Shown here piece by piece: positions 52,582 to 59,916 of a stretch of DNA of 64,000 bases. The DNA lies in NCBI GenBank assembly GCA_964540895.1, contig CAZIOP010000001.1, positions 496,001-560,000 of the forward strand, in the 5' to 3' direction. The notes beneath the pieces are model-generated. The model was not told the origin of the DNA. It saw only the letters and a list, made by a program, of their open reading frames with translations, and searched no databases. The position numbers and the translations under genes were made by a program. Origin of the DNA: Patescibacterium sp964540895 (lineage in GTDB: Bacteria; Patescibacteriota; Patescibacteriia; Patescibacteriales; Patescibacteriaceae). Numbering within the stretch: position 1 is the first letter of the stretch; each line of letters starts with the position of its first letter.

Positions 52582-53233
52582 CGGGTAGAAATACAGGTAA
52601 GTTTTTTAGATATAAATGTACATATGATACTCTGTTAGTATAATTACGTTTCCACACTAATGTCTGCATACCCAGACTTTTTGCCATTTGCAGACTCTCA
52701 TTATTCTCCTGTTCAACCATCATCATAGATTGAAAGGGAAGAAAAGATTTATATGTAATTAATCTATATATCTCTTCAAATGGTTTAGTCATACCCACGT
52801 CACATGAAAAAATAAGATGTTCAAAATATTTATCTAACTTATATTGAAAAAATGGTCCTAAGTAAACAGTTGGGATATTTGAGATGACACCCAAAGATAC
52901 TTGTTCGTTTAACAATGTTTGTAAGATACTATCCGTATCCTTATACATAGTGATACTACTTAACTTTTTGGTTAATTTCTCCTCAAAATTAATTTTGAGC
53001 TGATTAATATTTATATCCTTTTCTACTTGAAGAAAACCTTTTTCTTCTAGTGAATCGAATAATTCATTTGTGCTTCTATGATTAGAAGCGAAGATATGTT
53101 GTCTTGTTGAAATTGGCTGACGACTGATTTCTGGAGAAAGAATCTCATCATACGGAGAGAATATATCAGAGTCGTCGGTCGAATATAATAAAAAATTATA
53201 TATGTTAAATATTACTATTTTTAAATGTTCCAC
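52571..53233 (-). CDS. HAD-like protein with degenerate active site
   Basis: 220 residues starting at a GTG behind a full Shine-Dalgarno. The layout is that of a haloacid dehalogenase-like hydrolase: a cap region, then LGVISNIPTVYLGPFF (motif II Ser-Asn), SCDVGMTKPFEEIY (motif III Lys) and a terminal MMMVEQENNESLQMAKSLGM. The nucleophile DxD of motif I reads NIYNF and the acidic pair of motif IV reads EQENN, so it is probably not a phosphatase. It could be a binding or regulatory protein. It sits alone between terminator and ABC-F gene. Confidence 0.65.
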   Translation of the reverse strand: MEHLKIVIFNIYNFLLYSTDDSDIFSPYDEILSPEISRQPISTRQHIFASNHRSTNELFDSLEEKGFLQVEKDININQLKINFEEKLTKKLSSITMYKDTDSILQTLLNEQVSLGVISNIPTVYLGPFFQYKLDKYFEHLIFSCDVGMTKPFEEIYRLITYKSFLPFQSMMMVEQENNESLQMAKSLGMQTLVWKRNYTNRVSYVHLYLKNLPVFLPENA

Positions 53234-53237
53234 TTTT

Positions 53238-53245
53238 ACCTCCTT
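53238..53245 (-). promoter_or_regulatory. Strong ribosome binding site before a GTG start
   Basis: AAGGAGGT on the minus strand, 4 nt before the GTG at 53233. The GTG start is chosen because of it. Confidence 0.7.
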
Positions 53246-53285
53246 TTATGTTGTTTGTTTAATTATATGTTATTTGTGCCTTCTA

Positions 53286-54737
53286 TTACAATTTTCGTAA
53301 ATCCAGTTCATCTTCAATCTTGATTTCTTTAACAAATTCTGGCATGTGACTAACAAGAATAAAGGCCCCCTGAAAATTATTCACAGCTTCAGCAATAACT
53401 GGAATATGACGGAAGTTAATATGGTTAGTTGGCTCATCAAGAATTAATAAGCCTGGTTTCATTAAAACTAAACGGGCAAAAGACAGTAATCCTTTTTGTC
53501 CTTCTGATAGTTCACCAACTTTGCGTCCCATTAACTCTCCGGTAATCAAGAAACCAGCGGCAATCGAGCGCATTTCTTGAACGTCATATCCATCTGCCAT
53601 GATATTTTTTAATGAATCAAAAACTGTTTCTTCAAAATCAAGTGTAGAGAAATCCTGGCTGTAGTAACCAACTCGTGTACCTTCCTGAATAACTGCTCCG
53701 CTACTTTTCCCATCAGCTAAAGTACGTAACAATGTACTCTTGCCCATACCATTAGGTCCGGAAACTAACAAGCGACTTCGCTGACGCAACACTCTATCTA
53801 CAGGTTTATCAGTGGCTTCATGATTAATGATTACCTTAACTGAATTAATTTTTACTATATCACCAACAATTTCTTGAGCTGGAATTTCAAAACTACGAAT
53901 TGTTTTATCTTCTTTACGAACATCAACTTTATTTTCTTCTAATTCTTCTGTTTCATCTTTTAATTTCTTAGCCAACTTACGCATCTTACCACCTTTGTTA
54001 GCAAAGAAGTTTACTTTCTCTTTTCTGTCTTGGATAGTTTTTTCTAACTGAGCATTTTTTCGTTGCTCACGTTCAATTCGTTTGTTGATTTCTTCAACTA
54101 CAGAAAAATAGTCACCCACATAATTCTCAATCTTATGAGTATGAACATCTAAATACAAAACCCCTTCAGTGAAACAATTTAAAAAATCGGCGTCGTGAGA
54201 AATTACAATTACTGTTTTCTCATACATAATTAAAAATTCTACCAGATGATCAATACCAGATTGATCTAAATTATTAGTTGGTTCGTCTAATAAGAGTATG
54301 TCAGGATTTTGTAATAAGGCAAAAGCAAGTAATAATCTAGCTTGTTGACCACCAGATAAATCACCCACCTGACGATCAGTTGGGATTGAAAAATTTACAG
54401 CATCCATAGCCTTGGCCATTTTACTAGCAAGATTTGGTGGTACTACTTCAAAAGCTTTAGCAAAATATTGTTCAACAGTGAGGTCAAAATCTTCTCTGGC
54501 CACAGTTTGCTTAGCCGCTCCAATCGTTGCATCATTAGTGATAGAAATACGTCCTGTTTTTGGTTTTAAATTACCCTGCAATAAACCAAATAAGGTGCTT
54601 TTACCAGCACCATTCTGTCCCATCAAGGTTAATTTAGCTTTACGACGTATACTAAAACTAGCCCCTTCTAAAACGGGTCTTTTTTCAATATATTCAAAGG
54701 TAACATCATCAAATCTGGCAATTACTTCTTCGGGCAT
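53286..54737 (-). CDS. ABC-F family ATP-binding protein
   Basis: 483 residues, no membrane helix. There are two ATP-binding cassettes: Walker A GQNGAGKST near 38 with signature LSGGQQARLLLAF and Walker B DILLLDEPTNNLDQSG, then Walker A GPNGMGKST near 326 with LSEGQKGLLSFARL and LLILDEPTNHINFRH. The charged linker between them (residues about 205-285, EREQRKNAQLEK...) is the element that reaches the ribosome in ABC-F proteins. Such proteins act as translation factors (EttA-like) or protect ribosomes from antibiotics. Which of these cannot be told. Confidence 0.9.
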   Translation of the reverse strand: MPEEVIARFDDVTFEYIEKRPVLEGASFSIRRKAKLTLMGQNGAGKSTLFGLLQGNLKPKTGRISITNDATIGAAKQTVAREDFDLTVEQYFAKAFEVVPPNLASKMAKAMDAVNFSIPTDRQVGDLSGGQQARLLLAFALLQNPDILLLDEPTNNLDQSGIDHLVEFLIMYEKTVIVISHDADFLNCFTEGVLYLDVHTHKIENYVGDYFSVVEEINKRIEREQRKNAQLEKTIQDRKEKVNFFANKGGKMRKLAKKLKDETEELEENKVDVRKEDKTIRSFEIPAQEIVGDIVKINSVKVIINHEATDKPVDRVLRQRSRLLVSGPNGMGKSTLLRTLADGKSSGAVIQEGTRVGYYSQDFSTLDFEETVFDSLKNIMADGYDVQEMRSIAAGFLITGELMGRKVGELSEGQKGLLSFARLVLMKPGLLILDEPTNHINFRHIPVIAEAVNNFQGAFILVSHMPEFVKEIKIEDELDLRKL

Positions 54738-54824
54738 AGGTTTAATAGAATTGTTACTAGTTATGTAAGATACGTAAGAAAGATACCAAAAATATAGAGA
54801 AATGTACAGTATGATAATAAAAAA

Positions 54825-54848
54825 ACCGCTGTTATAGATCCAGCGGCT
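54825..54848 (-). terminator. Terminator after the 362-residue orphan gene
   Basis: Minus strand: stem GCCGCTG / CAGCGGT with a 9-nt loop, then seven U. Twenty nt beyond the stop at 54868. Confidence 0.8.
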
Positions 54849-54867
54849 TAATTATGAATTTCTGACC

Positions 54868-55956
54868 TTATGTCATTGCTTGAAATATCATATTTTTCTT
54901 AATCTTATAATTTTCAGTTTCCTCTCTTCTTTTAACAGAAAGTTTATTGAATTCAACAATAGTTTTTTCTAAAACACGTTTCAACTTTGAATCAAATCCA
55001 TACTGCTGAATAAATTTCTCAACCGACTCTAATTCCTTATTATTATAAATTAGTGGTCTGCAGTTCAACATATCTACAAAAGAAAAACGTAGTACGGAAT
55101 ATGCAAAATCAGTAAGTTCATTATCAATAAATACTTGACATACCTCTATCGTTTTATATTTGAAAAAAGAATTGTCAGCCTTTATCTTCTTCTCAAGAGA
55201 CATCATATATGAAATCTGATTTGCTAACAAGGAAGCATGATAATAGTCACCTTCGGTAAAATATCTAACCATAATAAAATAACTTTGCGTGGCTCTACAT
55301 TGCTGATTTTTTTTATTTCGACTTATTTCCTTATTAACTATTTCTCTCATTTGTTTATCAGCCTGATATTTCCACTTAAGAGGAACTTTTTTGTCGAATA
55401 ACAAATTTTGAATAAGTTCATATTTTGAATCTCTATCTTTATTCATAAATTCATACACATCTTTTGTCCAAAAACTATCAAATAATTTTTGACTTACTGG
55501 ATGTGTTTGAGGTAAAACAGTTAGAAAAGCACAAACTTCTTTCTGTATTTTAGAAAACATATCTACTACTCGGAAATCTGACTCAACTAATGATTCTTTT
55601 TTTAGTAGCAGAATAAAAGTAATCAGAAAGTTAGCACCGAAGATTTTCAAATCTAAAGAAATATCCTTTAGATAATCATAATTATTCTTCCATTCCGACA
55701 TCTTATCAGTGTAGTAAGGGCTGTAAGTCGAACTGTTATCTAGTAATAACGAAATTAATGCTCGAGCAGAAAAGTTGAGACGATATTTTTGATCTAAAGT
55801 ATTTACAAAATCAAGCCATGTTACACCTTCAGTCCAATTAGACTTCCACTGTTCATCGTATTTCTTAAAGTCTGTTTCTGTTTCTTTTGTGAAACTTCGT
55901 ATTATTCTTTCAACTAGCGTGAATAATTTACTTTGAAAGATTTTTTTATTACTCAT
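54868..55956 (-). CDS. Orphan helical protein, function unknown
   Basis: 362 residues, mostly alpha-helical, with many Lys, Phe and Tyr. No signal peptide; one hydrophobic stretch (residues about 108-120, ANFLITFILLLKK) is too short and charged to be certain as a membrane helix. I recognise no domain. The helices are of TPR-like length (for example YSPYYTDKMSEWKNNYDYL and FTEGDYYHASLLANQI), but no repeat is clear. It has a good Shine-Dalgarno, a leader of about 115 nt with a 13-bp hairpin, and its own terminator, so it is a regulated single-gene unit. Confidence 0.6.
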   Translation of the reverse strand: MSNKKIFQSKLFTLVERIIRSFTKETETDFKKYDEQWKSNWTEGVTWLDFVNTLDQKYRLNFSARALISLLLDNSSTYSPYYTDKMSEWKNNYDYLKDISLDLKIFGANFLITFILLLKKESLVESDFRVVDMFSKIQKEVCAFLTVLPQTHPVSQKLFDSFWTKDVYEFMNKDRDSKYELIQNLLFDKKVPLKWKYQADKQMREIVNKEISRNKKNQQCRATQSYFIMVRYFTEGDYYHASLLANQISYMMSLEKKIKADNSFFKYKTIEVCQVFIDNELTDFAYSVLRFSFVDMLNCRPLIYNNKELESVEKFIQQYGFDSKLKRVLEKTIVEFNKLSVKRREETENYKIKKNMIFQAMT

Positions 55957-55966
55957 GGTCTTTTTT

Positions 55967-55972
55967 CTCCTT
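55967..55972 (-). promoter_or_regulatory. Ribosome binding site of the orphan gene
   Basis: AAGGAG on the minus strand, 10 nt before the ATG at 55956. Confidence 0.6.
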
Positions 55973-55982
55973 TATGTTTAGT

Positions 55983-56026
55983 TAGTAAATTTCTTAGATC
56001 CACCCAAAGACCCAAGAAATTTACTA
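55983..56026 (-). repeat. 13-bp inverted repeat in the leader of the orphan gene
   Basis: Arms TAGTAAATTTCTT (55983-55995) and AAGAAATTTACTA (56014-56026), perfect over 13 bp, with an 18-nt loop that is G- and T-rich in the transcript. It lies between the predicted start site and the Shine-Dalgarno. It is not followed by a U-tract, so it is more likely a regulatory or stabilising hairpin than a terminator. Confidence 0.6.
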
Positions 56027-56075
56027 AAAACAAAATATTAGAGAATCTATTTATTTTTAAAGAACTGAATATCAG

Positions 56076-56105
56076 AAAATACCATAATTTAAATATACCT
56101 GTCAA
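56076..56105 (-). promoter_or_regulatory. Promoter of the orphan gene
   Basis: Minus strand: TTGACA at 56100-56105, 18-nt spacer, TATTTT at 56076-56081. It overlaps the divergent marR control region. Confidence 0.5.
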
Positions 56106-56123
56106 CTCTATAATTGTAGGATA

Positions 56124-56163
56124 TTGACAATAATAACTACTTGCTATATACTTGATATATCAA
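56124..56163 (+). promoter_or_regulatory. marR promoter with overlapping operator
   Basis: TTGACA at 56124-56129, 17-nt spacer, TATACT at 56147-56152. The perfect palindrome TTGATATATCAA (56152-56163) begins at the last base of the -10 and covers the start site. A further half-site ATCAA follows. MarR proteins bind such TTG-N6-CAA dyads, so autorepression is expected. Confidence 0.75.
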
Positions 56164-56182
56164 ATATTAATCAACAATCTAT

Positions 56183-56605
56183 ATGAATACTATAAGCACT
56201 AATCTAAAAACTGTTTTGAACCTGGCTAAGGTCCAAACTATTCTAAGTCGACGTTTTGATAGTGGTCTTGGTGGTGTAGGATTTAATGAATTTATTATCT
56301 TGTACCATCTAAGCCAATCCCCTGATGGAAAGATGCGTCGTATTGATTTAGCTGAAAAGATTGGCCTTACCGCTTCTGGTGTCACCCGACTATTATTACC
56401 AATGGAAAAAACTGGTTTAATTAAACGAGGTGAAGCTGAACGTGATGCTCGCGTGAGCTATGTGTTAATTGCTCCAGGTGGACAGCGAAGACTTACTGAA
56501 GCCACCGAACGAGCTGAAGAAATAACTGAAGAATTGTTTCCGTCTGAAGTAAAATTATCTGAACTAACAAAACTATTACTTAATCTTGGAGGCAGTATTA
56601 AATAA
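56183..56605 (+). CDS. MarR-family transcriptional regulator
   Basis: 140 residues. The winged-helix core has NEFIILYHLSQ, MRRIDLAEKIGLTASGVTRLLLPMEKTGLIKR and the wing with DARVSYVLIAPGGQRRL. N- and C-terminal helices should form the dimer. MarR proteins respond to small molecules, usually phenolics, oxidants or antibiotics. Its own promoter carries a palindrome. Convergent with DUF1428: the two stops are 1 nt apart with no terminator between. The accessory genes at 56607-58352 may be its targets or simply neighbours. Confidence 0.92.
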   Translation: MNTISTNLKTVLNLAKVQTILSRRFDSGLGGVGFNEFIILYHLSQSPDGKMRRIDLAEKIGLTASGVTRLLLPMEKTGLIKRGEAERDARVSYVLIAPGGQRRLTEATERAEEITEELFPSEVKLSELTKLLLNLGGSIK

Positions 56606-56606
56606 A

Positions 56607-56972
56607 CTACAGATTCACAATTGCCTCAAAACCCCCGTAGTACATTTTCTTCATATCTGTAATAGGTTCATTATTATTTGCCATTTTTTCCATTCGTGGA
56701 TCCTTAAACATTTTCTTCATAACAAGATCACGATGAGATCTAGACTTAAAACTAACTACGGCTGAAATTAAATATTCAGTTGATTTTATTGGGGAAGCTT
56801 TGGTAAACGATATAGTTCCTTTAGGAAATAAATCTTCGCCAATAAACTCTCGGTAATCTAGGGCGCCATATTCTCGCGACAACTTTCCAAAAGTCGTTGC
56901 AATCTTTTTATACTTGTTAATATTTTTCTTAGGCACAGGCAAAAGATAGAGATCAATATAATTATTTTTCAT
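56607..56972 (-). CDS. DUF1428-family protein
   Basis: 121 residues. It matches DUF1428 in order: YIDLYLLPVPKKNINKYKKIA, then GALDYREFIGEDL, then VVSFKSRSHRDLVMKKMFKDPRM and the final MYYGGFEAIV. These are dimeric alpha-beta-barrel proteins of unknown function found in many bacteria. It follows the VOC gene by 16 nt in the same direction. Confidence 0.88.
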   Translation of the reverse strand: MKNNYIDLYLLPVPKKNINKYKKIATTFGKLSREYGALDYREFIGEDLFPKGTISFTKASPIKSTEYLISAVVSFKSRSHRDLVMKKMFKDPRMEKMANNNEPITDMKKMYYGGFEAIVNL

Positions 56973-56988
56973 ATATTATTTTTAATTA

Positions 56989-57873
56989 TTATTCCTGATT
57001 ATATGCAGCTTGTAATTCTGCAATATCAAATTTTTTCATTTTTAAAAAGGCTTCAGTTACACGTGCTATTTTCTTTGAATCACCTTGCTTAAACATTTGA
57101 TTCATTAGTGTCGGAACAATCTGCCACGAGAACCCATATGTATCTTTTAACCATCCACATTGTTCAGCTTTAGGATCAGCAGATAGCTGGTTCCAGTAAT
57201 GATCAATTTCTGCTTGAGTCTCACAATTCACTATGAAAGAAATAGCTTCATTAAATGTGAAGTTATGTTGACGAGCACTATCCATTGCGGCAAACTTCTG
57301 CGCTTCCAACGTAAATGAGACATGTCTGATTGTCCCGGCTTTATCAGGTTCTTCACCTTCGTTATATCGCATGATACTTTCAATCTGTGAATTATTAAAT
57401 ATTGATGCATAAAAATTAATTGCCTCTTCAGTTTTACCACATTGTTCACCAACAAACATCATAGTTGGAATAATTCGTTGCGTGATTTCTCGTTCTCCCA
57501 TATACATTATTTGCCAAGATAAACCAAAACGATCTTGTAGCCAGCCATATTTCTCGCTAAATGGGTACTCACCTAATTCCATCATGACTGAACCACCCAC
57601 TGATAATTTTTCCCAGTAACTAGTAACCTCTTCCTTGGTTTTGCAAGCTACTAAAAAAGAAACAGCTGGAGTAAATTTAAAAAGTGGACCAGCATTAATC
57701 ATCATAAAGTCATAGCCCATTAGACTCATAGTAATAATATCAGCATCACCTGACGGAGTATTATGAATAGTAGTTATGTTTTTTATGCTAGAATCGGGAA
57801 ATGTTGAGGTGTATAATTCAGCTGCTGTCTTAGCTTCAGTATCGAACCACAGATGAGGCGTTATCTTTTGCAT
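56989..57873 (-). CDS. Tandem VOC/PhnB-like protein (3-demethylubiquinone methyltransferase-like fold)
   Basis: 294 residues made of two PhnB-type VOC domains. Both carry the pattern ITPHLWFDTEAKTAAELYTSTFPDS / IIPTMMFVGEQCGKTEEAINFY and the end KYGWLQDRFGLSWQI / QCGWLKDTYGFSWQIVP. Such proteins are often annotated as 3-demethylubiquinone-9 3-methyltransferase, but the fold is that of glyoxalase/dioxygenase and the reaction is unknown. DUF1428 and PhnB genes often occur together in accessory regions of environmental and pathogenic bacteria. Here they are in one run with the acetyltransferase. Confidence 0.88.
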   Translation of the reverse strand: MQKITPHLWFDTEAKTAAELYTSTFPDSSIKNITTIHNTPSGDADIITMSLMGYDFMMINAGPLFKFTPAVSFLVACKTKEEVTSYWEKLSVGGSVMMELGEYPFSEKYGWLQDRFGLSWQIMYMGEREITQRIIPTMMFVGEQCGKTEEAINFYASIFNNSQIESIMRYNEGEEPDKAGTIRHVSFTLEAQKFAAMDSARQHNFTFNEAISFIVNCETQAEIDHYWNQLSADPKAEQCGWLKDTYGFSWQIVPTLMNQMFKQGDSKKIARVTEAFLKMKKFDIAELQAAYNQE

Positions 57874-57899
57874 AAGGTTATTTATTAAAAATTTATATA

Positions 57900-58352
57900 T
57901 TAATTAACTGCGATATCAAAATGATGGACATCTTCTCTTGTACCTAATGATTCATATAACTTTATTGCTGGTATATCTCCTGGATCGGCTTGAACAAAAA
58001 TAACATAGGCCTTGCGAGTTTTTGCAATATTTTTTAGTTCATTAATTAAACGTGTTGCTATACCTTGGCGGCGATATAATTCCGCTACTGCTAAATCATA
58101 AATATATATTTCACGTCGATCTTGTTCAAATTTCTCTAATTCATAGGCAACCAATCCTCCAACAACCTCAGCCCCTTTCATAGCTACTAACACCATGCAA
58201 TGAGGTTTTTCTAAAAACGATTGTAAGTAATTATCACTAGGTACAGAAGCCTGATATGTATCTATATCTTCAAAAGCTTCTCCCAACACCTTAATAAGTT
58301 CTCTAAAAAGAGGTGCATCGGAACCTGATAATTGTTTATATGTATATTCCAT
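57900..58352 (-). CDS. GNAT acetyltransferase of the AAC(3)-I (aminoglycoside) type
   Basis: 150 residues in a single GNAT domain. The acetyl-CoA loop is RRQGIATRLIN. The family-specific stretches match the AAC(3)-I aminoglycoside 3-N-acetyltransferases closely: YELEKFEQDRREIYIYDLAV, YVIFVQADPGDIPAIKLYESLG and the end REDVHHFDI. That family acetylates gentamicin-type drugs with acetyl-CoA. It is the first gene of the GNAT-VOC-DUF1428 run. The similarity is recalled from known AAC(3)-Ia sequence, not computed; the substrate in this organism is not proven. Confidence 0.8.
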   Translation of the reverse strand: MEYTYKQLSGSDAPLFRELIKVLGEAFEDIDTYQASVPSDNYLQSFLEKPHCMVLVAMKGAEVVGGLVAYELEKFEQDRREIYIYDLAVAELYRRQGIATRLINELKNIAKTRKAYVIFVQADPGDIPAIKLYESLGTREDVHHFDIAVN

Positions 58353-58414
58353 ATTTTATTAATAGGATAACAAAAAATACTAGTCTTTGCGAATATCTCT
58401 AGTAAGTAAATAAC

Positions 58415-58443
58415 TTGACAAAAATATTATAAGATATTAGTAT
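58415..58443 (+). promoter_or_regulatory. Promoter of the gene at 58502
   Basis: TTGACA at 58415-58420, 17-nt spacer, TAGTAT at 58438-58443; leader about 50 nt with a GAAAGGG ribosome binding site at 58490-58496. Confidence 0.55.
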
Positions 58444-58501
58444 ACAATTTATAAAAAATAATATTTTTTTAAATTAAAAAGTAAATGAAGAAAGGGTAAT
58501 C

Positions 58502-59224
58502 ATGGATTCCGAAATCGAAATTTTAACAACTAACAGAACTAGCTCTTATCCAGTAACATACACAGGTCCAAACAACATTTTCAGTCAATTAAAAATAATT
58601 GAAAATATTTTCGGACTTAATATGTCGCAAGGCATAAAATTCGCTTCTAATTTACCGGAATTACCAAACAAAGCTGAGGGATGGTTTGCCATTCCGAAAG
58701 TTTCTGCAGTAGCAAATAAATTTTTTCCTGAAATTACAGATTCTGGCGAACAGTATTGCAGAGCTATAAAGTTCTTGTTTAAAAAACTGACAAAATGTCA
58801 GGAACTTCATATGTATGGTCAAGAAAAAATAACTCCTGATCATCTCCGTCCAAACATGTATACTCAAAATTTTATGGGAGATCTGGAGTTGAAACAATCA
58901 GGGGATGTATTAATTATTCCTGCGCAATTTGGACTACTCCATAAGGGTAAATCAATTGAAACAGCGCGAGATGAATTTGCACTCAATGAATTTGGACTTA
59001 GTACCTTCGCTGTGAGTTGTATGTTATTGACTCATCCAAACCGATTTACTGATTGGGAAGATCTCCCTGTTGATTCTGCCGGTGATGAACTTGCTCCAGA
59101 AGCAGACGGAAACTTTTCCGAAGCTTTTAATTTCTGTATGTGGGATTGGTATCTGAGAGCCGAACCATTTCCTACTAACGTTAATGCAAATCACGCTGCG
59201 GCAACAGGATTTATTTGTGACTAA
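58502..59224 (+). CDS. Conserved-looking soluble protein of unknown function
   Basis: 240 residues, no signal peptide or membrane helix. Distinctive blocks are LPNKAEGWFAIPKVSAV near 53, DVLIIPAQFGLLHKGKSIE near 135, FGLSTFAVSCMLLTHPNRF near 165 and DLPVDSAGDELAPEADGNF near 187. I have the impression of similar hypothetical proteins in Parcubacteria but can name no domain. It has its own promoter, a moderate Shine-Dalgarno (one of few here) and a terminator shared with the tRNA-Asn gene. Confidence 0.65.
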   Translation: MDSEIEILTTNRTSSYPVTYTGPNNIFSQLKIIENIFGLNMSQGIKFASNLPELPNKAEGWFAIPKVSAVANKFFPEITDSGEQYCRAIKFLFKKLTKCQELHMYGQEKITPDHLRPNMYTQNFMGDLELKQSGDVLIIPAQFGLLHKGKSIETARDEFALNEFGLSTFAVSCMLLTHPNRFTDWEDLPVDSAGDELAPEADGNFSEAFNFCMWDWYLRAEPFPTNVNANHAAATGFICD

Positions 59225-59246
59225 AGAATTGTTCTTTCTAAACCTT

Positions 59247-59277
59247 AATGGGATATCTAATAATTAGATATCCCATT
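59247..59277. terminator. Bidirectional terminator between the 240-residue gene and tRNA-Asn
   Basis: Fourteen-bp perfect stem AATGGGATATCTAA / TTAGATATCCCATT with a 3-nt loop and T-tract; serves both strands. Confidence 0.9.
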
Positions 59278-59323
59278 TTTATTTGCTCCCAGGGTCGGAT
59301 TCGAACCGACGACCAATTGGTTA

Positions 59324-59876
59324 CACTTATCTACTAGTTTCCTAGTAGGATGGACTATATCATCATCCATTAATATGGATGCAAGGCGCTTCCTAATCTA
59401 TTTCTAGAAAAGTACTCCCGTTAAGGATAGTCTCTGAACCTGCCTTATAAATAAGGATTGGCTGCTGATTACCATATCTTTACAGATTTAGGCTTCCAGC
59501 AATTCACCTTGTTTTTCAACCACAATTACTTGTGGAAGCTGCGTGATACCTTCGTGCACTTCACGATGACAATTTGCACATAATAAAACACATTTATCAA
59601 GCTCTTTAACTATCACCTTCCAGCTTCGGGTATATCCTTTAGCAGAAATTCCAAAATCTTTTTTATCAGATTCTAGATGATGAAATTCGAGAGCTTTTAA
59701 ACATTTATTATATTGACAAATTGTACAATGATAACCTTTATACTCAAGTGCTCGTTGTCGAATTTGTTTACGTCTTCGAACAACAGCTTGTTTGAGATAT
59801 TCGGCACGATCGGTATATTTTCTCTTATCTTTTAGCATATCTATTAATAAATATCTTAGAAGATAAAAAAATGTTC
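59324..59876 (-). other. Group I self-splicing intron, 553 nt
   Basis: Exon 1 ends in T and the intron ends in G, as group I splicing requires. Core elements read on the minus strand are P strand AATCAGCAGCC (59460-59470), the R strand GTTCAGAGACTA (59428-59439) and the S strand ATATAGTCC (59352-59360), which pair to form P7. The P8 hairpin CATCCA/TGGATG lies between R and S. P9, CTACTAG-GAAA-CTAGTAG (59331-59348), is capped by a GNRA tetraloop. The HNH frame lies upstream of the core, in the P1-P2 region. The internal guide sequence (P1) was not settled. Confidence 0.88.
59488..59838 (-). CDS. HNH homing endonuclease inside the tRNA-Asn intron
   Basis: 116 residues. A basic N-terminal helix is followed by an HNH domain with two zinc pairs: CTICQYNKC, the catalytic EFHHLES, then CVLLCANCHREVHEG. 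Homing endonucleases of this kind cut intron-less alleles to spread their intron. The reading frame starts 38 nt inside the intron and ends before the catalytic core. Its C-terminal end may overlap pairing regions P1-P3, as in other compact introns. It is intact, which suggests recent or active mobility. Confidence 0.92.
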   Translation of the reverse strand: MLKDKRKYTDRAEYLKQAVVRRRKQIRQRALEYKGYHCTICQYNKCLKALEFHHLESDKKDFGISAKGYTRSWKVIVKELDKCVLLCANCHREVHEGITQLPQVIVVEKQGELLEA

Positions 59877-59916
59877 ACAGCCAACTGCTCTACCGCTGAG
59901 CTACCTGGGAAGGTAA

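Larger units (their letters stand above)
59286..59910 (-). tRNA. tRNA-Asn (anticodon GTT) interrupted by a group I intron
   Basis: Exon 1 is 59877-59910 (TCCCAGG acceptor arm, D arm, anticodon 5' arm GTTGG and loop bases CTGT). Exon 2 is 59286-59323 (loop TAA, 3' arm CCAAT, T arm GTCGG/CCGAC, acceptor CCTGGGA, discriminator G). Joined, the loop reads CTGTTAA, anticodon GTT, so asparagine. The intron lies between positions 35 and 36 of the anticodon. This is the only junction that rebuilds a normal loop, because the DNA reads GTG before TAACC. CCA is not encoded. Confidence 0.92.

Noticed and set aside
55983..56026. T-box riboswitch, because the loop carries a GGGTGG run
   Set aside because: The full T-box consensus, a specifier loop and a terminator/antiterminator pair are all missing.
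59450..59470. GCAGCCAA as the internal guide sequence of the intron
   Set aside because: It is a perfect complement of the exon end but overlaps the strand needed for P4; left open rather than claimed.
59286..59910. Two separate tRNA fragments flanking an HNH gene, as in an integrated element
   Set aside because: The halves join into one tRNA-Asn and the group I core elements explain the insert, so no attachment site is needed.
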